Assembly (NCBI RefSeq): GCF_000513195.1
Contig: NZ_CBVI010000001.1
Coordinates: 124,001 to 188,000 of the forward strand
DNA length: 64,000 bases
Reading direction: 5' to 3'
Origin: Bacteroides timonensis
GTDB lineage: Bacteria; Bacteroidota; Bacteroidia; Bacteroidales; Bacteroidaceae
Shown: one piece after another, positions 19,801 to 28,300 of the stretch
How positions within the stretch are numbered: position 1 is the first letter of the stretch
Layout of the letters: the number at the start of each line of letters is the position of its first letter
The notes under the pieces: generated by a model
Databases searched by the model: none
Seen by the model: only the letters and a program-made list of their open reading frames with translations
Told to the model about the DNA's origin: nothing
Translations under genes and position numbers: made by a program

Positions 19801-20241
19801 CCTGCAACCGGTATCATCAGTAGTGAATGCGACCCCAAACTGGAAAGTACTAACCACTTAATGAGTATCATGGGTGGCTTCGAGGTGATGAACGAAATGC
19901 TCCGGATGATTGAGCTACCCGAATGGAAAGATGCCTGGTTAGATTATACGATACGTTATAAACAGAAGGCATGGGAGCTAAACCGTAGCCGTTTTCGCAT
20001 TTCACGTTTGATGGGCTATGCCGCTTATCATACACGCAACCCGGAAATGGCAAAGGAGGCTTGGGCGGATTTGTTCACAAGACTGGAGCACACGCCGGCA
20101 CCGCCTTTCCGTATCACAACCCTACTTCCACCCGAGGTGCCTGCCCCGCTGGACGAATGTACCAGTATCAGCACAAACGATGCCGCCCTGTGGAGTCTGG
20201 ATGCCATTTACATGCAGGAAGTGATTCCCATGGACAAGTAA
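16858..20241 (+). CDS. PL26-type exo-rhamnogalacturonan lyase with DUF6250-like N-domain
   Basis: 1,127 residues. After a signal peptide (about 1-29, IYAFSQ) comes a concanavalin-like DUF6250-type domain (about 35-245: RQFHKFWKVESESPDYKV, LYYLGYGGN, WYHIKI, WFGFRTTLS). From about 250 on it matches the PcRGLX/YetA-like (PL26) architecture: RIFT barrel start VPLQWIGGTPEMDKAVSFGVPF with WPDGSVKWSG, then an alpha-toroid with WYGFWNYGDVMHAY, WDNTELASNMWLWYNFLRTGR and SHWGCGAKEARIS. PL26 enzymes release unsaturated disaccharide from RG-I ends. The ATG at 16858 overlaps the GH2 gene; an in-frame ATG at 16900 would leave a poor signal peptide. A Ser/Asn/Lys-rich insertion near residues 530-565 carries a duplicated NSGKD motif absent from the rest of the protein. 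Confidence 0.85.
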   Translation: MAIRLNYYIKHWVIMYILLLCGSIYAFSQSYEEKNNLISGLNARQFHKFWKVESESPDYKVTFRGDTVEIVSPKGLTLWRKEKMSGKVTIEYDACVVSETGKDRLSDLNCFWMASDPKHPDNLWKREKWRNGIFLNCYSLQLYYLGYGGNHNSTTRFRRYDGNEAGIADPQARPVILKEYTDAEHLLKANHWYHIKITNENNRVSYYIDGKRLVDFRDAKPLTEGWFGFRTTLSRTRITNFRYECSLQETSVVPLQWIGGTPEMDKAVSFGVPFEKGKISPESTLQLTTVNGENIPIDTWALAYWPDGSVKWSGVAGVIPAGTEGATLELAKKKSVKKARTTKTNDQASVSVTEMPRNILIETGVISAYIPRQGEFLIDSLLYKGVKVGEKTRLICSTQSTPILESTSQVSFSNYVSEVKSATVERCGSIRTLIKLEGVHKNKDGREWLPFVVRLYFYSGSEQMKMVHSFLFDGDQNQDFIRALGVRFDVPMREALYNRHIAFSCADGGVWSEPVQPLVGRRVLTLGDAANRNSGKDATDKNSGKDKKASLQQQQMGGKRIPPYEAFDEKNRSLLDNWASWNTYRLSQLTADAFSIRKRANDTNPWIGTFSGTRSEGYTFAGDVSGGLGLCLHDFWQSYPSAIEISETKTPVATLTAWLWSPDAEPMDLRHYDNVAHDLNASYEDVQEGLSTPYGIARTTTLTLIPQGGYAGKKAFADRAKQLSEPGVLMPTPEYLHAQQAFGIWSLPDRSTPFRSRVEDRLDAYINFYKKAIEQNKWYGFWNYGDVMHAYDPVRHTWRYDIGGFAWDNTELASNMWLWYNFLRTGRADIWHMAEAMTRHTAEVDVYHIGENAGLGSRHNVSHWGCGAKEARISQAAWNRFYYYLTTDERCGDLMTEVKDAEQKLYTLDPMRLAQPRSEYPCTAPARLRIGPDWLAYAGNWMTEWERTRNVAYRDKIITGMKSITALPNRIFTGPKALGFDPATGIISSECDPKLESTNHLMSIMGGFEVMNEMLRMIELPEWKDAWLDYTIRYKQKAWELNRSRFRISRLMGYAAYHTRNPEMAKEAWADLFTRLEHTPAPPFRITTLLPPEVPAPLDECTSISTNDAALWSLDAIYMQEVIPMDK

Positions 20242-20301
20242 TTTGCACGATTTTCCATGCATATTGCATAGTATTCTATGGAAATATTTCGTATTAAGCC
20301 G

Positions 20302-20309
20302 TATTTTTG
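20302..20309 (+). promoter_or_regulatory. Internal promoter before the GH28-PL11 gene
   Basis: TATTTTTG matches the Bacteroidales -7 element, in a 93-bp gap that breaks the otherwise tight enzyme operon. An AT-rich dyad (TTCCAT ... ATGGAA, about 20252-20284) lies just upstream. It may allow separate expression of the GH28-PL11, GH105 and mutarotase genes. Confidence 0.55.
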
Positions 20310-20334
20310 CAATTAATGAAAAACAAAATATATC

Positions 20335-23300
20335 ATGAAAAAACCTTGTTTTAAATCCTTGGTCGGCATAGCTGCCATTGCAGTGATTGCGCTGGGCTTA
20401 TCGGGTGCTATACCTGCTCCCCAATATAAGGCTGTCGCCGTCAACGCACCTTTCGCCATGGAGCCGATAAAGGAATTTATTTTCCCCAACCGTGATTTTT
20501 CCATCGCAAATTATGGAGCAGTAAAAGGAGGGAAAACTATAAATACAAAAGCCATCGCTAAGGCCATCAAGGCATGCAATCGCGCCGGTGGCGGCCGTGT
20601 AGTGATTCCTGCCGGCGAGTGGCTTACAGGCCCCGTACATCTGATGAGCAATGTGAACCTGTATTTATCCGACGGTGCCATACTGCGCTTCACAGACAAT
20701 CCGGAAGACTATCTGCCTGCCGTGATGACGTCATGGGAAGGTATGGAATGTTACAACTATTCTCCTTTGGTGTATGCTTTCGACTGTGAAAATGTAGCCA
20801 TCACCGGAACCGGAACACTGCAACCCATCATGGACACGTGGCGTAAATGGTTTAAACGCCCCAAACCACACATGGATGCGCTTGCAGAACTCTACACAAT
20901 GGCCTCAACGGATGTTCCGGTGGAAAAAAGACAGATGGCGAAAGGAGAAAATAATCTTCGCCCGCACCTGATACACTTCAACAGATGTAAGAACGTCTTG
21001 CTCGATCAGTTCAAGATTCGTGAAAGCCCCTTTTGGACCATACATTTGTATATGTGCGATGGCGGTATTGTTCGCAATCTGGACGTATATGCCCACGGAC
21101 ACAATAACGATGGTGTCGATCTGGAAATGAGCCGGAACTTCCTGATAGAAGATTGTAAGTTTGATCAGGGAGATGACGCGGTTGTTATTAAAGCCGGACG
21201 CAACCAGGATGCCTGGCGGCTGGATACCCCATGTGAGAATATTGTAATCCGTAACTGTAACATTATAAAAGGACATACATTACTGGGCATCGGTAGCGAA
21301 ATGTCGGGTGGCATACGCAACGTATATATGCACGATTGCGCAGCACCAGACTCCGTGTTCCGCCTCTTCTTTGCCAAAACGAATCACCGCCGGGGAGGTT
21401 TCATCGAAAACATCCACATGGAGAATGTGAAAGCAGGCAAGATGCAGCGTGTACTCGAAATTGATACGGATGTACTCTACCAATGGCGTAATCTGGTGCC
21501 TACTTACGAGGAACGTATCACCCGTATCGATGGTCTGTACATGACTAACGTGGCCTGTGAACGCACCGAGGCCATCTACGATCTGAAAGGTGATGCCAAA
21601 CTGCCTGCAAAGAACGTCGTTATAAAGAACGTGCATGCCGATGAAGTTACGAAATTCATCAAGAACGTACATAACGTAGAGAATGTAACGGAAGAGAACG
21701 TGACGTACGGCCGCTTCCGCAACGCGGCGAACGCTCCGGCTTATGATTATTCAAAGCTACAAAAGGAAAAGTTGGGTCGTGGTGTAGTAGCCATCCGTGA
21801 GAACCCGGCAGAAGTAGCTGTTTCCTGGAGATACCTCTCGTCCGACCCCGAGAACACAGCGTTCAACCTCTATCGGGACGGAAAGAAGATAGCTGAAGTA
21901 CCTGCTACAACGGGAACCTTCTACCGGGATGCCTATAAAGGAAAGAAAGCAGCTACGTACACCGTAAAACCCGTTGTAAACGGTGTGGAAACAGGGCATA
22001 TCGAGGGCAACTATACACTGCCGGCGAAGGCGCCTATAGGATACATCAATATTCCGCTGGACCATCCGGCGGATGGGGTCACCCCTTCGGGACAAGCATT
22101 CACCTATATACCCAATGACGCTTCTATCGGTGATGTCGACGGGGATGGGGAATATGAGATTATTCTGAAATGGGATCCATCGAACGCACATGATAATGCC
22201 CATGACGGCTATACTGGAAATGTCCTTTTCGATTGCTACCGATTGACGGGTGAACGGCTCTGGCGCATTGATATGGGACACAATGTCCGTGCAGGTGCGC
22301 ACTACACTCAATTCATGGTATATGATTTCGACGGCGACGGCTGTGCGGAGATCATCATGAAGACTTCTGACGGGACCATCGACGGAAAAGGTAAAGTGAT
22401 TGGGGATGCCGCGGCCGACTATCGCGAACCGGGTACCCCTGCCAATCAAGGTCGCATCCTGAAGGGTAATGAGTACCTCACCGTCTTCAATGGACGCACA
22501 GGTGCCGCTATGCAGACTATCGATTATGTTCCTGCACGCGGAAATCTGGCAGATTGGGGAGATAACCGCGCCAACCGAAGCGACCGTTTCCTGGCAGCTG
22601 TTGCCTATCTGGATGGCATCCATCCCAGTGTAGTGATGTGCCGCGGATATTACACCCGCACTGTACTTGCAGCTTTCGATTGGGATGGAAAAGAACTGAA
22701 ACAACGTTGGATATTCGACAGTAATACCCCGGAATACAAGGCTTATGCAGGACAAGGCAACCATAACCTCCGTATAGCAGATGTAGATGGGGATGGATGT
22801 GACGAAATTATATATGGCTCCTGCGCCATCGATAATAATGGTAAAGGGCTTTACTCTACCGGAATGGGACACGGAGATGCTATGCATCTGACGAAGTTCT
22901 CGCCTGACATGCCCGGACTTCAGCTTTGGGATTGCCATGAAAACAAGCGCGACGGTTCCAGCTTCCGCGATGCAGCAACAGGAAAAGTATTGTTTCAGGT
23001 GAAAAGCAGAATAGACGTAGGCCGTTGCATGGCCGCCGATATCGACCCGACGAACCCCGGCGTGGAGATGTGGTCGTGGGAATCGAAAGGGCTACGCAAT
23101 ATCAAGGGAGAAGTAGTCAATCCCAATATCAAAACATTCTCTGCCAATATGGCTGTGTGGTGGGACGGCGATTTACTCCGTGAATTGCTGAACAAGAATG
23201 TGGTATCCAAGTACGATTGGGAAACCGGCGTCTGCAAACCGCTCGTCACATTCGAAGGTGCTGTATCGAACAACGGAACCAAAGCAACTCCCTGCCTGCA

Positions 23301-23541
23301 AGGCGATATTCTGGGTGACTGGCGCGAAGAAGTGCTGCTGCGCACGGAAGACAATACGGCACTACGCCTCTACATATCGCCCATAGCAACTGATTACCGT
23401 TTCCATACTTTCCTGGAAGATCCGGTTTACAGGATCAGTATTGCTACACAAAACGTAGCATACAACCAACCGACACAGCCCGGTTTCTATTTCGGACCTG
23501 ATCTGAAAGGAAGTTTCAGAGGATATGAATTTAAAAAGTAA
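20335..23541 (+). CDS. GH28-PL11 fusion: polygalacturonase-like plus rhamnogalacturonan lyase
   Basis: 1,068 residues, with an N-terminal signal or anchor (about 8-27). Residues about 55-465 are a GH28 beta-helix: SIANYGAVKGGKTINTKAI, Asn257-Asn258-Asp259 with Asp262 in NNDGVDLE, Asp280-Asp281 in QGDDAVVIKAG, His314 in GHTLLGIGSEMSGG, and the RLFFAKTN block in place of RIK. Residues about 480-1068 are a PL11 rhamnogalacturonan lyase: fibronectin-like GRGVVAIRENPAEVAVSWRYL, then a propeller with repeated calcium loops GDVDGDGEYEIILKWDPSN, DFDGDGCAEIIMKTSDGT and DVDGDGCDEIIYG, ending GFYFGPDLKGSFRGYEFKK. One reading frame joins the two without a stop. A single secreted protein could therefore hydrolyse GalA linkages and cleave the Rha-GalA backbone by elimination. 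The GH105 gene follows 24 bases later. Confidence 0.92.
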   Translation: MKKPCFKSLVGIAAIAVIALGLSGAIPAPQYKAVAVNAPFAMEPIKEFIFPNRDFSIANYGAVKGGKTINTKAIAKAIKACNRAGGGRVVIPAGEWLTGPVHLMSNVNLYLSDGAILRFTDNPEDYLPAVMTSWEGMECYNYSPLVYAFDCENVAITGTGTLQPIMDTWRKWFKRPKPHMDALAELYTMASTDVPVEKRQMAKGENNLRPHLIHFNRCKNVLLDQFKIRESPFWTIHLYMCDGGIVRNLDVYAHGHNNDGVDLEMSRNFLIEDCKFDQGDDAVVIKAGRNQDAWRLDTPCENIVIRNCNIIKGHTLLGIGSEMSGGIRNVYMHDCAAPDSVFRLFFAKTNHRRGGFIENIHMENVKAGKMQRVLEIDTDVLYQWRNLVPTYEERITRIDGLYMTNVACERTEAIYDLKGDAKLPAKNVVIKNVHADEVTKFIKNVHNVENVTEENVTYGRFRNAANAPAYDYSKLQKEKLGRGVVAIRENPAEVAVSWRYLSSDPENTAFNLYRDGKKIAEVPATTGTFYRDAYKGKKAATYTVKPVVNGVETGHIEGNYTLPAKAPIGYINIPLDHPADGVTPSGQAFTYIPNDASIGDVDGDGEYEIILKWDPSNAHDNAHDGYTGNVLFDCYRLTGERLWRIDMGHNVRAGAHYTQFMVYDFDGDGCAEIIMKTSDGTIDGKGKVIGDAAADYREPGTPANQGRILKGNEYLTVFNGRTGAAMQTIDYVPARGNLADWGDNRANRSDRFLAAVAYLDGIHPSVVMCRGYYTRTVLAAFDWDGKELKQRWIFDSNTPEYKAYAGQGNHNLRIADVDGDGCDEIIYGSCAIDNNGKGLYSTGMGHGDAMHLTKFSPDMPGLQLWDCHENKRDGSSFRDAATGKVLFQVKSRIDVGRCMAADIDPTNPGVEMWSWESKGLRNIKGEVVNPNIKTFSANMAVWWDGDLLRELLNKNVVSKYDWETGVCKPLVTFEGAVSNNGTKATPCLQGDILGDWREEVLLRTEDNTALRLYISPIATDYRFHTFLEDPVYRISIATQNVAYNQPTQPGFYFGPDLKGSFRGYEFKK

Positions 23542-23565
23542 TTATATAATGTAGTATTTAAAAGT

Positions 23566-24972
23566 ATGAACATAAAGACATTCTGCCTGACAGGCACCTT
23601 ACTGTTACTCAGCATCGGCACTTATGCCCAGAAAAAGAAGGAAGCTATCAATGACTCCAACACCCCGCTGCACCTGTTGCAACCGGAGTATAAAGTACCC
23701 TATAAAGCTCTTTCTACTACTGAAGTAAAAACCGACATCGACCGCATTCTCCGTTATCTGGAAAAGACTACTCATACCCGTGTGGTCAGTGAGAAGACCG
23801 GAAAAGTTATCACTGATTATAGTAACCTGCCTGCCGACGCCCAATTGGAACGCGGCGCCTTCCGCCTGGCCAGTTATGAGTGGGGAGTTACTTATTCGGC
23901 TATGATGGCAGCTGCCGAAGCCACCGGAGACGCAGCTTACATGAAATATGTTACTGATCGCTTCAAGTTTCTCGCCGAAGTGGCTCCGCATTTTCGTAAT
24001 CTGCTCGAAAAGAATGGTACTGCCGACCCCCAAATGAAGCAAATCCTGACGCCTCATGCACTTGACGATGCCGGTGCCGTATGTGCTGCTATGATTAAGG
24101 CACAATTGCAGGATAAATCTCTCAACCTCTATCCTTTGATAGATAATTATCTCGACTTCATTCTGAACAAAGAATACCGCCTTGCCGACGGAACCTTTGC
24201 CCGCATCCGTCCACAACTCAACACGCTTTGGCTGGATGATATGTTCATGGGCGTTCCTCCCGTAGCCTGGTACTCTCGTATGGCAGATAAAGAACAGTCC
24301 AAATATCTGGCCGAAGCCGTTCGCCAAATCTTCCAATTTGCCGAACGTATGTGGGTACCCGAGAAGAAACTCTTCCGTCACGGTTGGGTAGAAGGTATGG
24401 GGGATCATCCGGCCTTCTTCTGGGGACGTGCCAACGGTTGGGCGCTGCTCACCATGACCGAAGTGCTGGACGTAATGCCGGCCAACCATCCCCAGCGTGA
24501 AAAGCTCATGAACCTCTTTCGTGAACACGTCCGCGGACTGGCTGCTCTTCAAAGTGGCGAAGGATTCTGGCATCAACTGTTAGATCGTAACGATTCCTAT
24601 CTGGAAACTTCAGCAACTGCTATCTATGTCTACTGCATCTCCCACGCCATCAACCAAGGTTGGCTCGATGCAATGGCTTACGGTCCCGTAGCGCAGCTCG
24701 GTTGGCATGCAGTTTCTACACAGATCAATGCAGAAGGACAGGTAGAAGGCACCTGTGTGGGCACCGGAATGGCATTCGACCCTGCATTCTACTATTACCG
24801 CCCGGTCAATGTGTATGCCGCACACGGCTATGGTCCTGTAATCTGGGCAGGAGCTGAAATGATCAACCTGCTGAATAAACAGCATCCTAAAATGAACGAC
24901 AGTGCCATTCAGTATTACCATACTGAACAGAAGACTACCGCACCGATCTTCAGTGTCAGTAAACCCGATTAA
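23566..24972 (+). CDS. GH105 unsaturated rhamnogalacturonyl hydrolase
   Basis: 468 residues with signal peptide ending at TYAQ (residue 21), so probably periplasmic. It removes the 4,5-unsaturated galacturonyl group left by PL11/PL26 lyases, releasing rhamnose-ended products. Family motifs: TLWLDDMFMGVPP with the acid residues Asp224-Asp225, FFWGRANGW near residue 285, GFWHQLLDRNDSYLETSATA near 327, and the GTGMAFDPAFYYYRP end. Length is somewhat greater than the cytoplasmic YteR type because of the leader and an N-terminal extension. It sits between the lyase fusion and the rhamnose mutarotase, exactly the expected order of the pathway. Confidence 0.93.
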   Translation: MNIKTFCLTGTLLLLSIGTYAQKKKEAINDSNTPLHLLQPEYKVPYKALSTTEVKTDIDRILRYLEKTTHTRVVSEKTGKVITDYSNLPADAQLERGAFRLASYEWGVTYSAMMAAAEATGDAAYMKYVTDRFKFLAEVAPHFRNLLEKNGTADPQMKQILTPHALDDAGAVCAAMIKAQLQDKSLNLYPLIDNYLDFILNKEYRLADGTFARIRPQLNTLWLDDMFMGVPPVAWYSRMADKEQSKYLAEAVRQIFQFAERMWVPEKKLFRHGWVEGMGDHPAFFWGRANGWALLTMTEVLDVMPANHPQREKLMNLFREHVRGLAALQSGEGFWHQLLDRNDSYLETSATAIYVYCISHAINQGWLDAMAYGPVAQLGWHAVSTQINAEGQVEGTCVGTGMAFDPAFYYYRPVNVYAAHGYGPVIWAGAEMINLLNKQHPKMNDSAIQYYHTEQKTTAPIFSVSKPD

Positions 24973-24992
24973 CCCTCAATGAATAATATATC

Positions 24993-25307
24993 ATGAAAAG
25001 AGAAGCATTTAAAATGTTCCTGAAGCCCGGCTTCGAAAAGGAATACGAGAAAAGACATGCAGCCATCTGGCCCGAACTGAAAAAGATGTTATCCGACGGC
25101 GGAGTATATGACTACTCCATCTATTGGGACCGCGACACCAACATCCTCTTTGCCTGCCAGAAGACGCGGGGTGAAGAATCCTCGCAGGATATGGGTACCA
25201 ATCCCATTGTACAAAAATGGTGGGATTACATGGCGGACATCATGGAAGTAAATCCGGATAATTCTCCGGTAACCATACCCTTGCCCGAGGTATTCCACAT
25301 GGAATAA
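24993..25307 (+). CDS. rhaM: L-rhamnose mutarotase
   Basis: 104 residues, full length for the family. Converts alpha- to beta-L-rhamnopyranose so that rhamnose isomerase can use it. Motifs: MKREAFKMFLKPG start, catalytic His22 in KRHAAIWPEL, GVYDYSIYWD, and the KWWDYMADIME block near residue 75. No signal peptide, so cytoplasmic. It is 20 bases after the GH105 gene and is followed by a clear terminator, marking the end of the enzyme operon. Its presence is good support that rhamnose is a product of this locus. Confidence 0.95.
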   Translation: MKREAFKMFLKPGFEKEYEKRHAAIWPELKKMLSDGGVYDYSIYWDRDTNILFACQKTRGEESSQDMGTNPIVQKWWDYMADIMEVNPDNSPVTIPLPEVFHME

Positions 25308-25315
25308 ACCTTAAA

Positions 25316-25349
25316 AGTGCATTGAAGTTAGTCTTCAATGCGCTTTTTT
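25316..25349 (+). terminator. Terminator of the pectin enzyme operon
   Basis: AGTGCATTGAAG (25316-25327) pairs with CTTCAATGCGCT (25333-25344, one G.T), TTAGT loop, followed by T6. Confidence 0.88.
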
Positions 25350-25352
25350 CCT

Positions 25353-25360
25353 TATTTTTG
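25353..25360 (+). promoter_or_regulatory. Promoter of the hybrid two-component gene
   Basis: TATTTTTG directly downstream of the terminator, 24 bases before the ATG at 25384. It indicates that the regulator is transcribed on its own. Confidence 0.6.
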
Positions 25361-25383
25361 CTACATACCAAAATCTATGAAAT

Positions 25384-28300
25384 ATGAAAAAGCACTTCTC
25401 ACTCGTGTGCCTGTACTTATTGCTCTCCATTCTTAACACCTCAGCCTCTGTAGAAGTACGTTCTACCCATATGACTACCGCCGACGGGCTTGCCAATAAT
25501 TCCGTCTGCTATGTATTCCAGGACAGCAAAGGGTTTATATGGATGGGAACCCTGAACGGACTCAGTCGCTACGACGGCAATACCTTCATCACCCTCCTGC
25601 CCGAAGGCGATACTCAGCCCGGACGCCTCTCCCTCTCCTCCAACCACGTCCGCTCCATCAGCGAAGACCGTAACGGCTTCCTGTGGCTCGAAACCTCCGG
25701 TGAATTCTTCAACTGTTACGACCTGAAGGCAGAACGTTTCGTCGACTTCACCGGCCGCGGCGAATACCGCCAGCACTACGATCGCAAGGCCGAAGCTCCC
25801 AATGGAGATATATGGCTGTGGAACAGTCACAACGGCTGCCGCCTCATCACCTACCACAATGGTGATTTTTCATCCGTTGCCTACAAGAAATCCAGCGGAA
25901 ACCTACCTTCGGACAGCGTAGCCTATGTCTATCCCGACCCGCACGGCAACATCTGGATAGGTACTGACCACGGTGTGGCCCTCGTCAGCAGTGCACAGAC
26001 TGTCATTGTCGACAACAACAACGCCTTTGCCGCACAGAACTTCGAAAAAGATGTCTTTTTTCTCTCTACCGATGGCATCATCAACCGTAAGAGTGGTACT
26101 GCACCCACTGCAACCTCCGCCCGCCTGCCACGTGGCGAAGGCGGCATCACCCTGTATGGCACACTCCGCCTGCAAAACGAGTGGGTCATCTTCACCAACA
26201 CCGGCGGCTACTTGTTCGATATGAAGACCCAACACGTCAGCCGCCACCCGGAACTCGACATCCGTAACGGCAACGTGCTGACGGATAACCGGGGGGACTT
26301 CTGGATCTACAACAACACCGGCCAGGTATGGTACGTCAACGCCACTACCCGCGCCGTTAAAACCTTCCGCCTCTCCCCTCCCGATAAACTGAACTATGTG
26401 GACATGGAACGCTACCACATCGTACACGACTCCCGGGGCATTATCTGGATCTCCACCTACGGCAACGGACTCTTCGCCTACAACGCTACCACAGAAGAAC
26501 TCCAGCACTTCGGCTTCCAGATTGACGGCTTCAGCCATATCAGCTCCAACTATCTGCAATACATCATGGAAGACAGTTCCGGTGCCATCTGGGTCAGTTC
26601 AGAATACACCGGCATCGCCCGCCTTACTATCCTGAACGAAGGCATCAAACGCATTTACCCCGAAGCCATCTCCCTGTCCGACCGCTCCAATACCGTCCGC
26701 ATGATTACCCGCCTCAAGAACGATGACATCTGTATCGGTACCCGTGGTGGTGGTGTCTATACCTACGACCCGCCGATCAACACACAGAAAAAAGAAGTTC
26801 ACTACAACTCCAACATATACGCCATGGCTGAGGATTTAAACGGCACCCTGTGGATGGGTAGCCGTGGCGAAGGTCTCTGCATTGGCGAAAAATGGTATGT
26901 CAACCACTCCAACGATGCCCATTCCATTAGTAACAACCATATCTTTACCCTCTACTGCGACCGCAAAGACCGCATGTGGATAGGCACCTTCGGCGGCGGA
27001 TTGGACCTTGCCATCAAAGAGAACAACGGATACACCTTCCGCCACTTTTTCACTAAAACTTTCGGACAACGCCGCACACGCACCATCATCGAAGACTCGA
27101 GCGGTTGGATATGGGTAGGAAATAGTGACGGAGTCTACGTCTTCTCCCCCGATTCCCTGCAAGCTGACCCGCAAAACTATCTGACCTATAATTACAACAA
27201 CGGAAAACTGCGCAGCAACGAAATCAAGTGCATCTATCAGGACACCCGGGGCCGGATATGGATTGGTTCCTCCGGTGGCGGCCTCAGTATGTGCATTCCC
27301 GGCACCGACTACCGCAACCTTACCTTCAAGCATTACGGCACCAGTAACGGCCTCGTCAACGATATGGTTCAAGCCATCGCTGAAGACAAGCAAGGCAACC
27401 TATGGATTGCCACCGAATACGGTATCTCTCGCTTCAATCCCGAAACGCAAGCTTTCGACAATTACTTTTTCTCAGCCTATACATTGGGTAACGTCTACAG
27501 TGACAATAGCTCGTGCGTCAGCAAAAACGGCAGTCTGCTGTTCGGTACCAACTACGGCTTGCTGGTCATCAACCCCGAGCAAATGGGAAACAATCCTGTA
27601 CTCAATTCCTCAATCACCTTCACCAACCTTCAGGTGAACGGAATATCCATGCGCCCGGGCGACCCCGACTCCCCACTCTCCAGCGCCATGATGTACACCG
27701 ACGAAATAGAACTGAAGCACTTTCAGAGATCATTTGTAATAGACTTCACCACATTCGATTATTCAAAGACCAACAGCTACACCTACACCTATCGACTGGA
27801 AAACTATGACAAAGAATGGAGCAGCCCCTCTCCACTCAGCTTTGCATCCTACAAGAACTTACCACCGGGCAAGTACAGTCTGCACGTAAAAATCTGCAAT
27901 GCCACCGGCATCTTGGGCGATCAGGAAGCTGTTCTGAAGATTACCATCACTCCTCCTTTCTGGAAAACCACTTGGGCATTCCTTATCTATGCCTTCTTGC
28001 TGACAGTCATATTGTACATCACCTACAGACTGATACGCAACTTCAACCTCCTGCGCAACAAAGTACAGGTAGAGAAGCAATTGACGGAATACAAGCTCGT
28101 ATTCTTCACAAACATCTCACACGAATTCCGCACTCCCCTAACCCTGATTCAAGGAGCATTGGAAAAGATACAGAGCATAGACAAAGTCCCCAAGGAAATG
28201 GTCAATTCACTGAAGGTGATGAACAAGAGCACCCAGCGCATGCTCCGTCTCATCAACCAACTGTTGGAGTTCCGGAAGATGCAGAACAACAAACTTGCCC

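Noticed and set aside
21757..22938. Long open frame (393 codons) antisense to the GH28-PL11 gene
   Set aside because: It is opposite a clear lyase domain with conserved motifs; long antisense frames are common in such codon usage, and the product has no recognisable features.
23605..24576. Long open frame antisense to the GH105 gene
   Set aside because: Same reason: opposite a well-supported enzyme gene, no promoter and no protein features.
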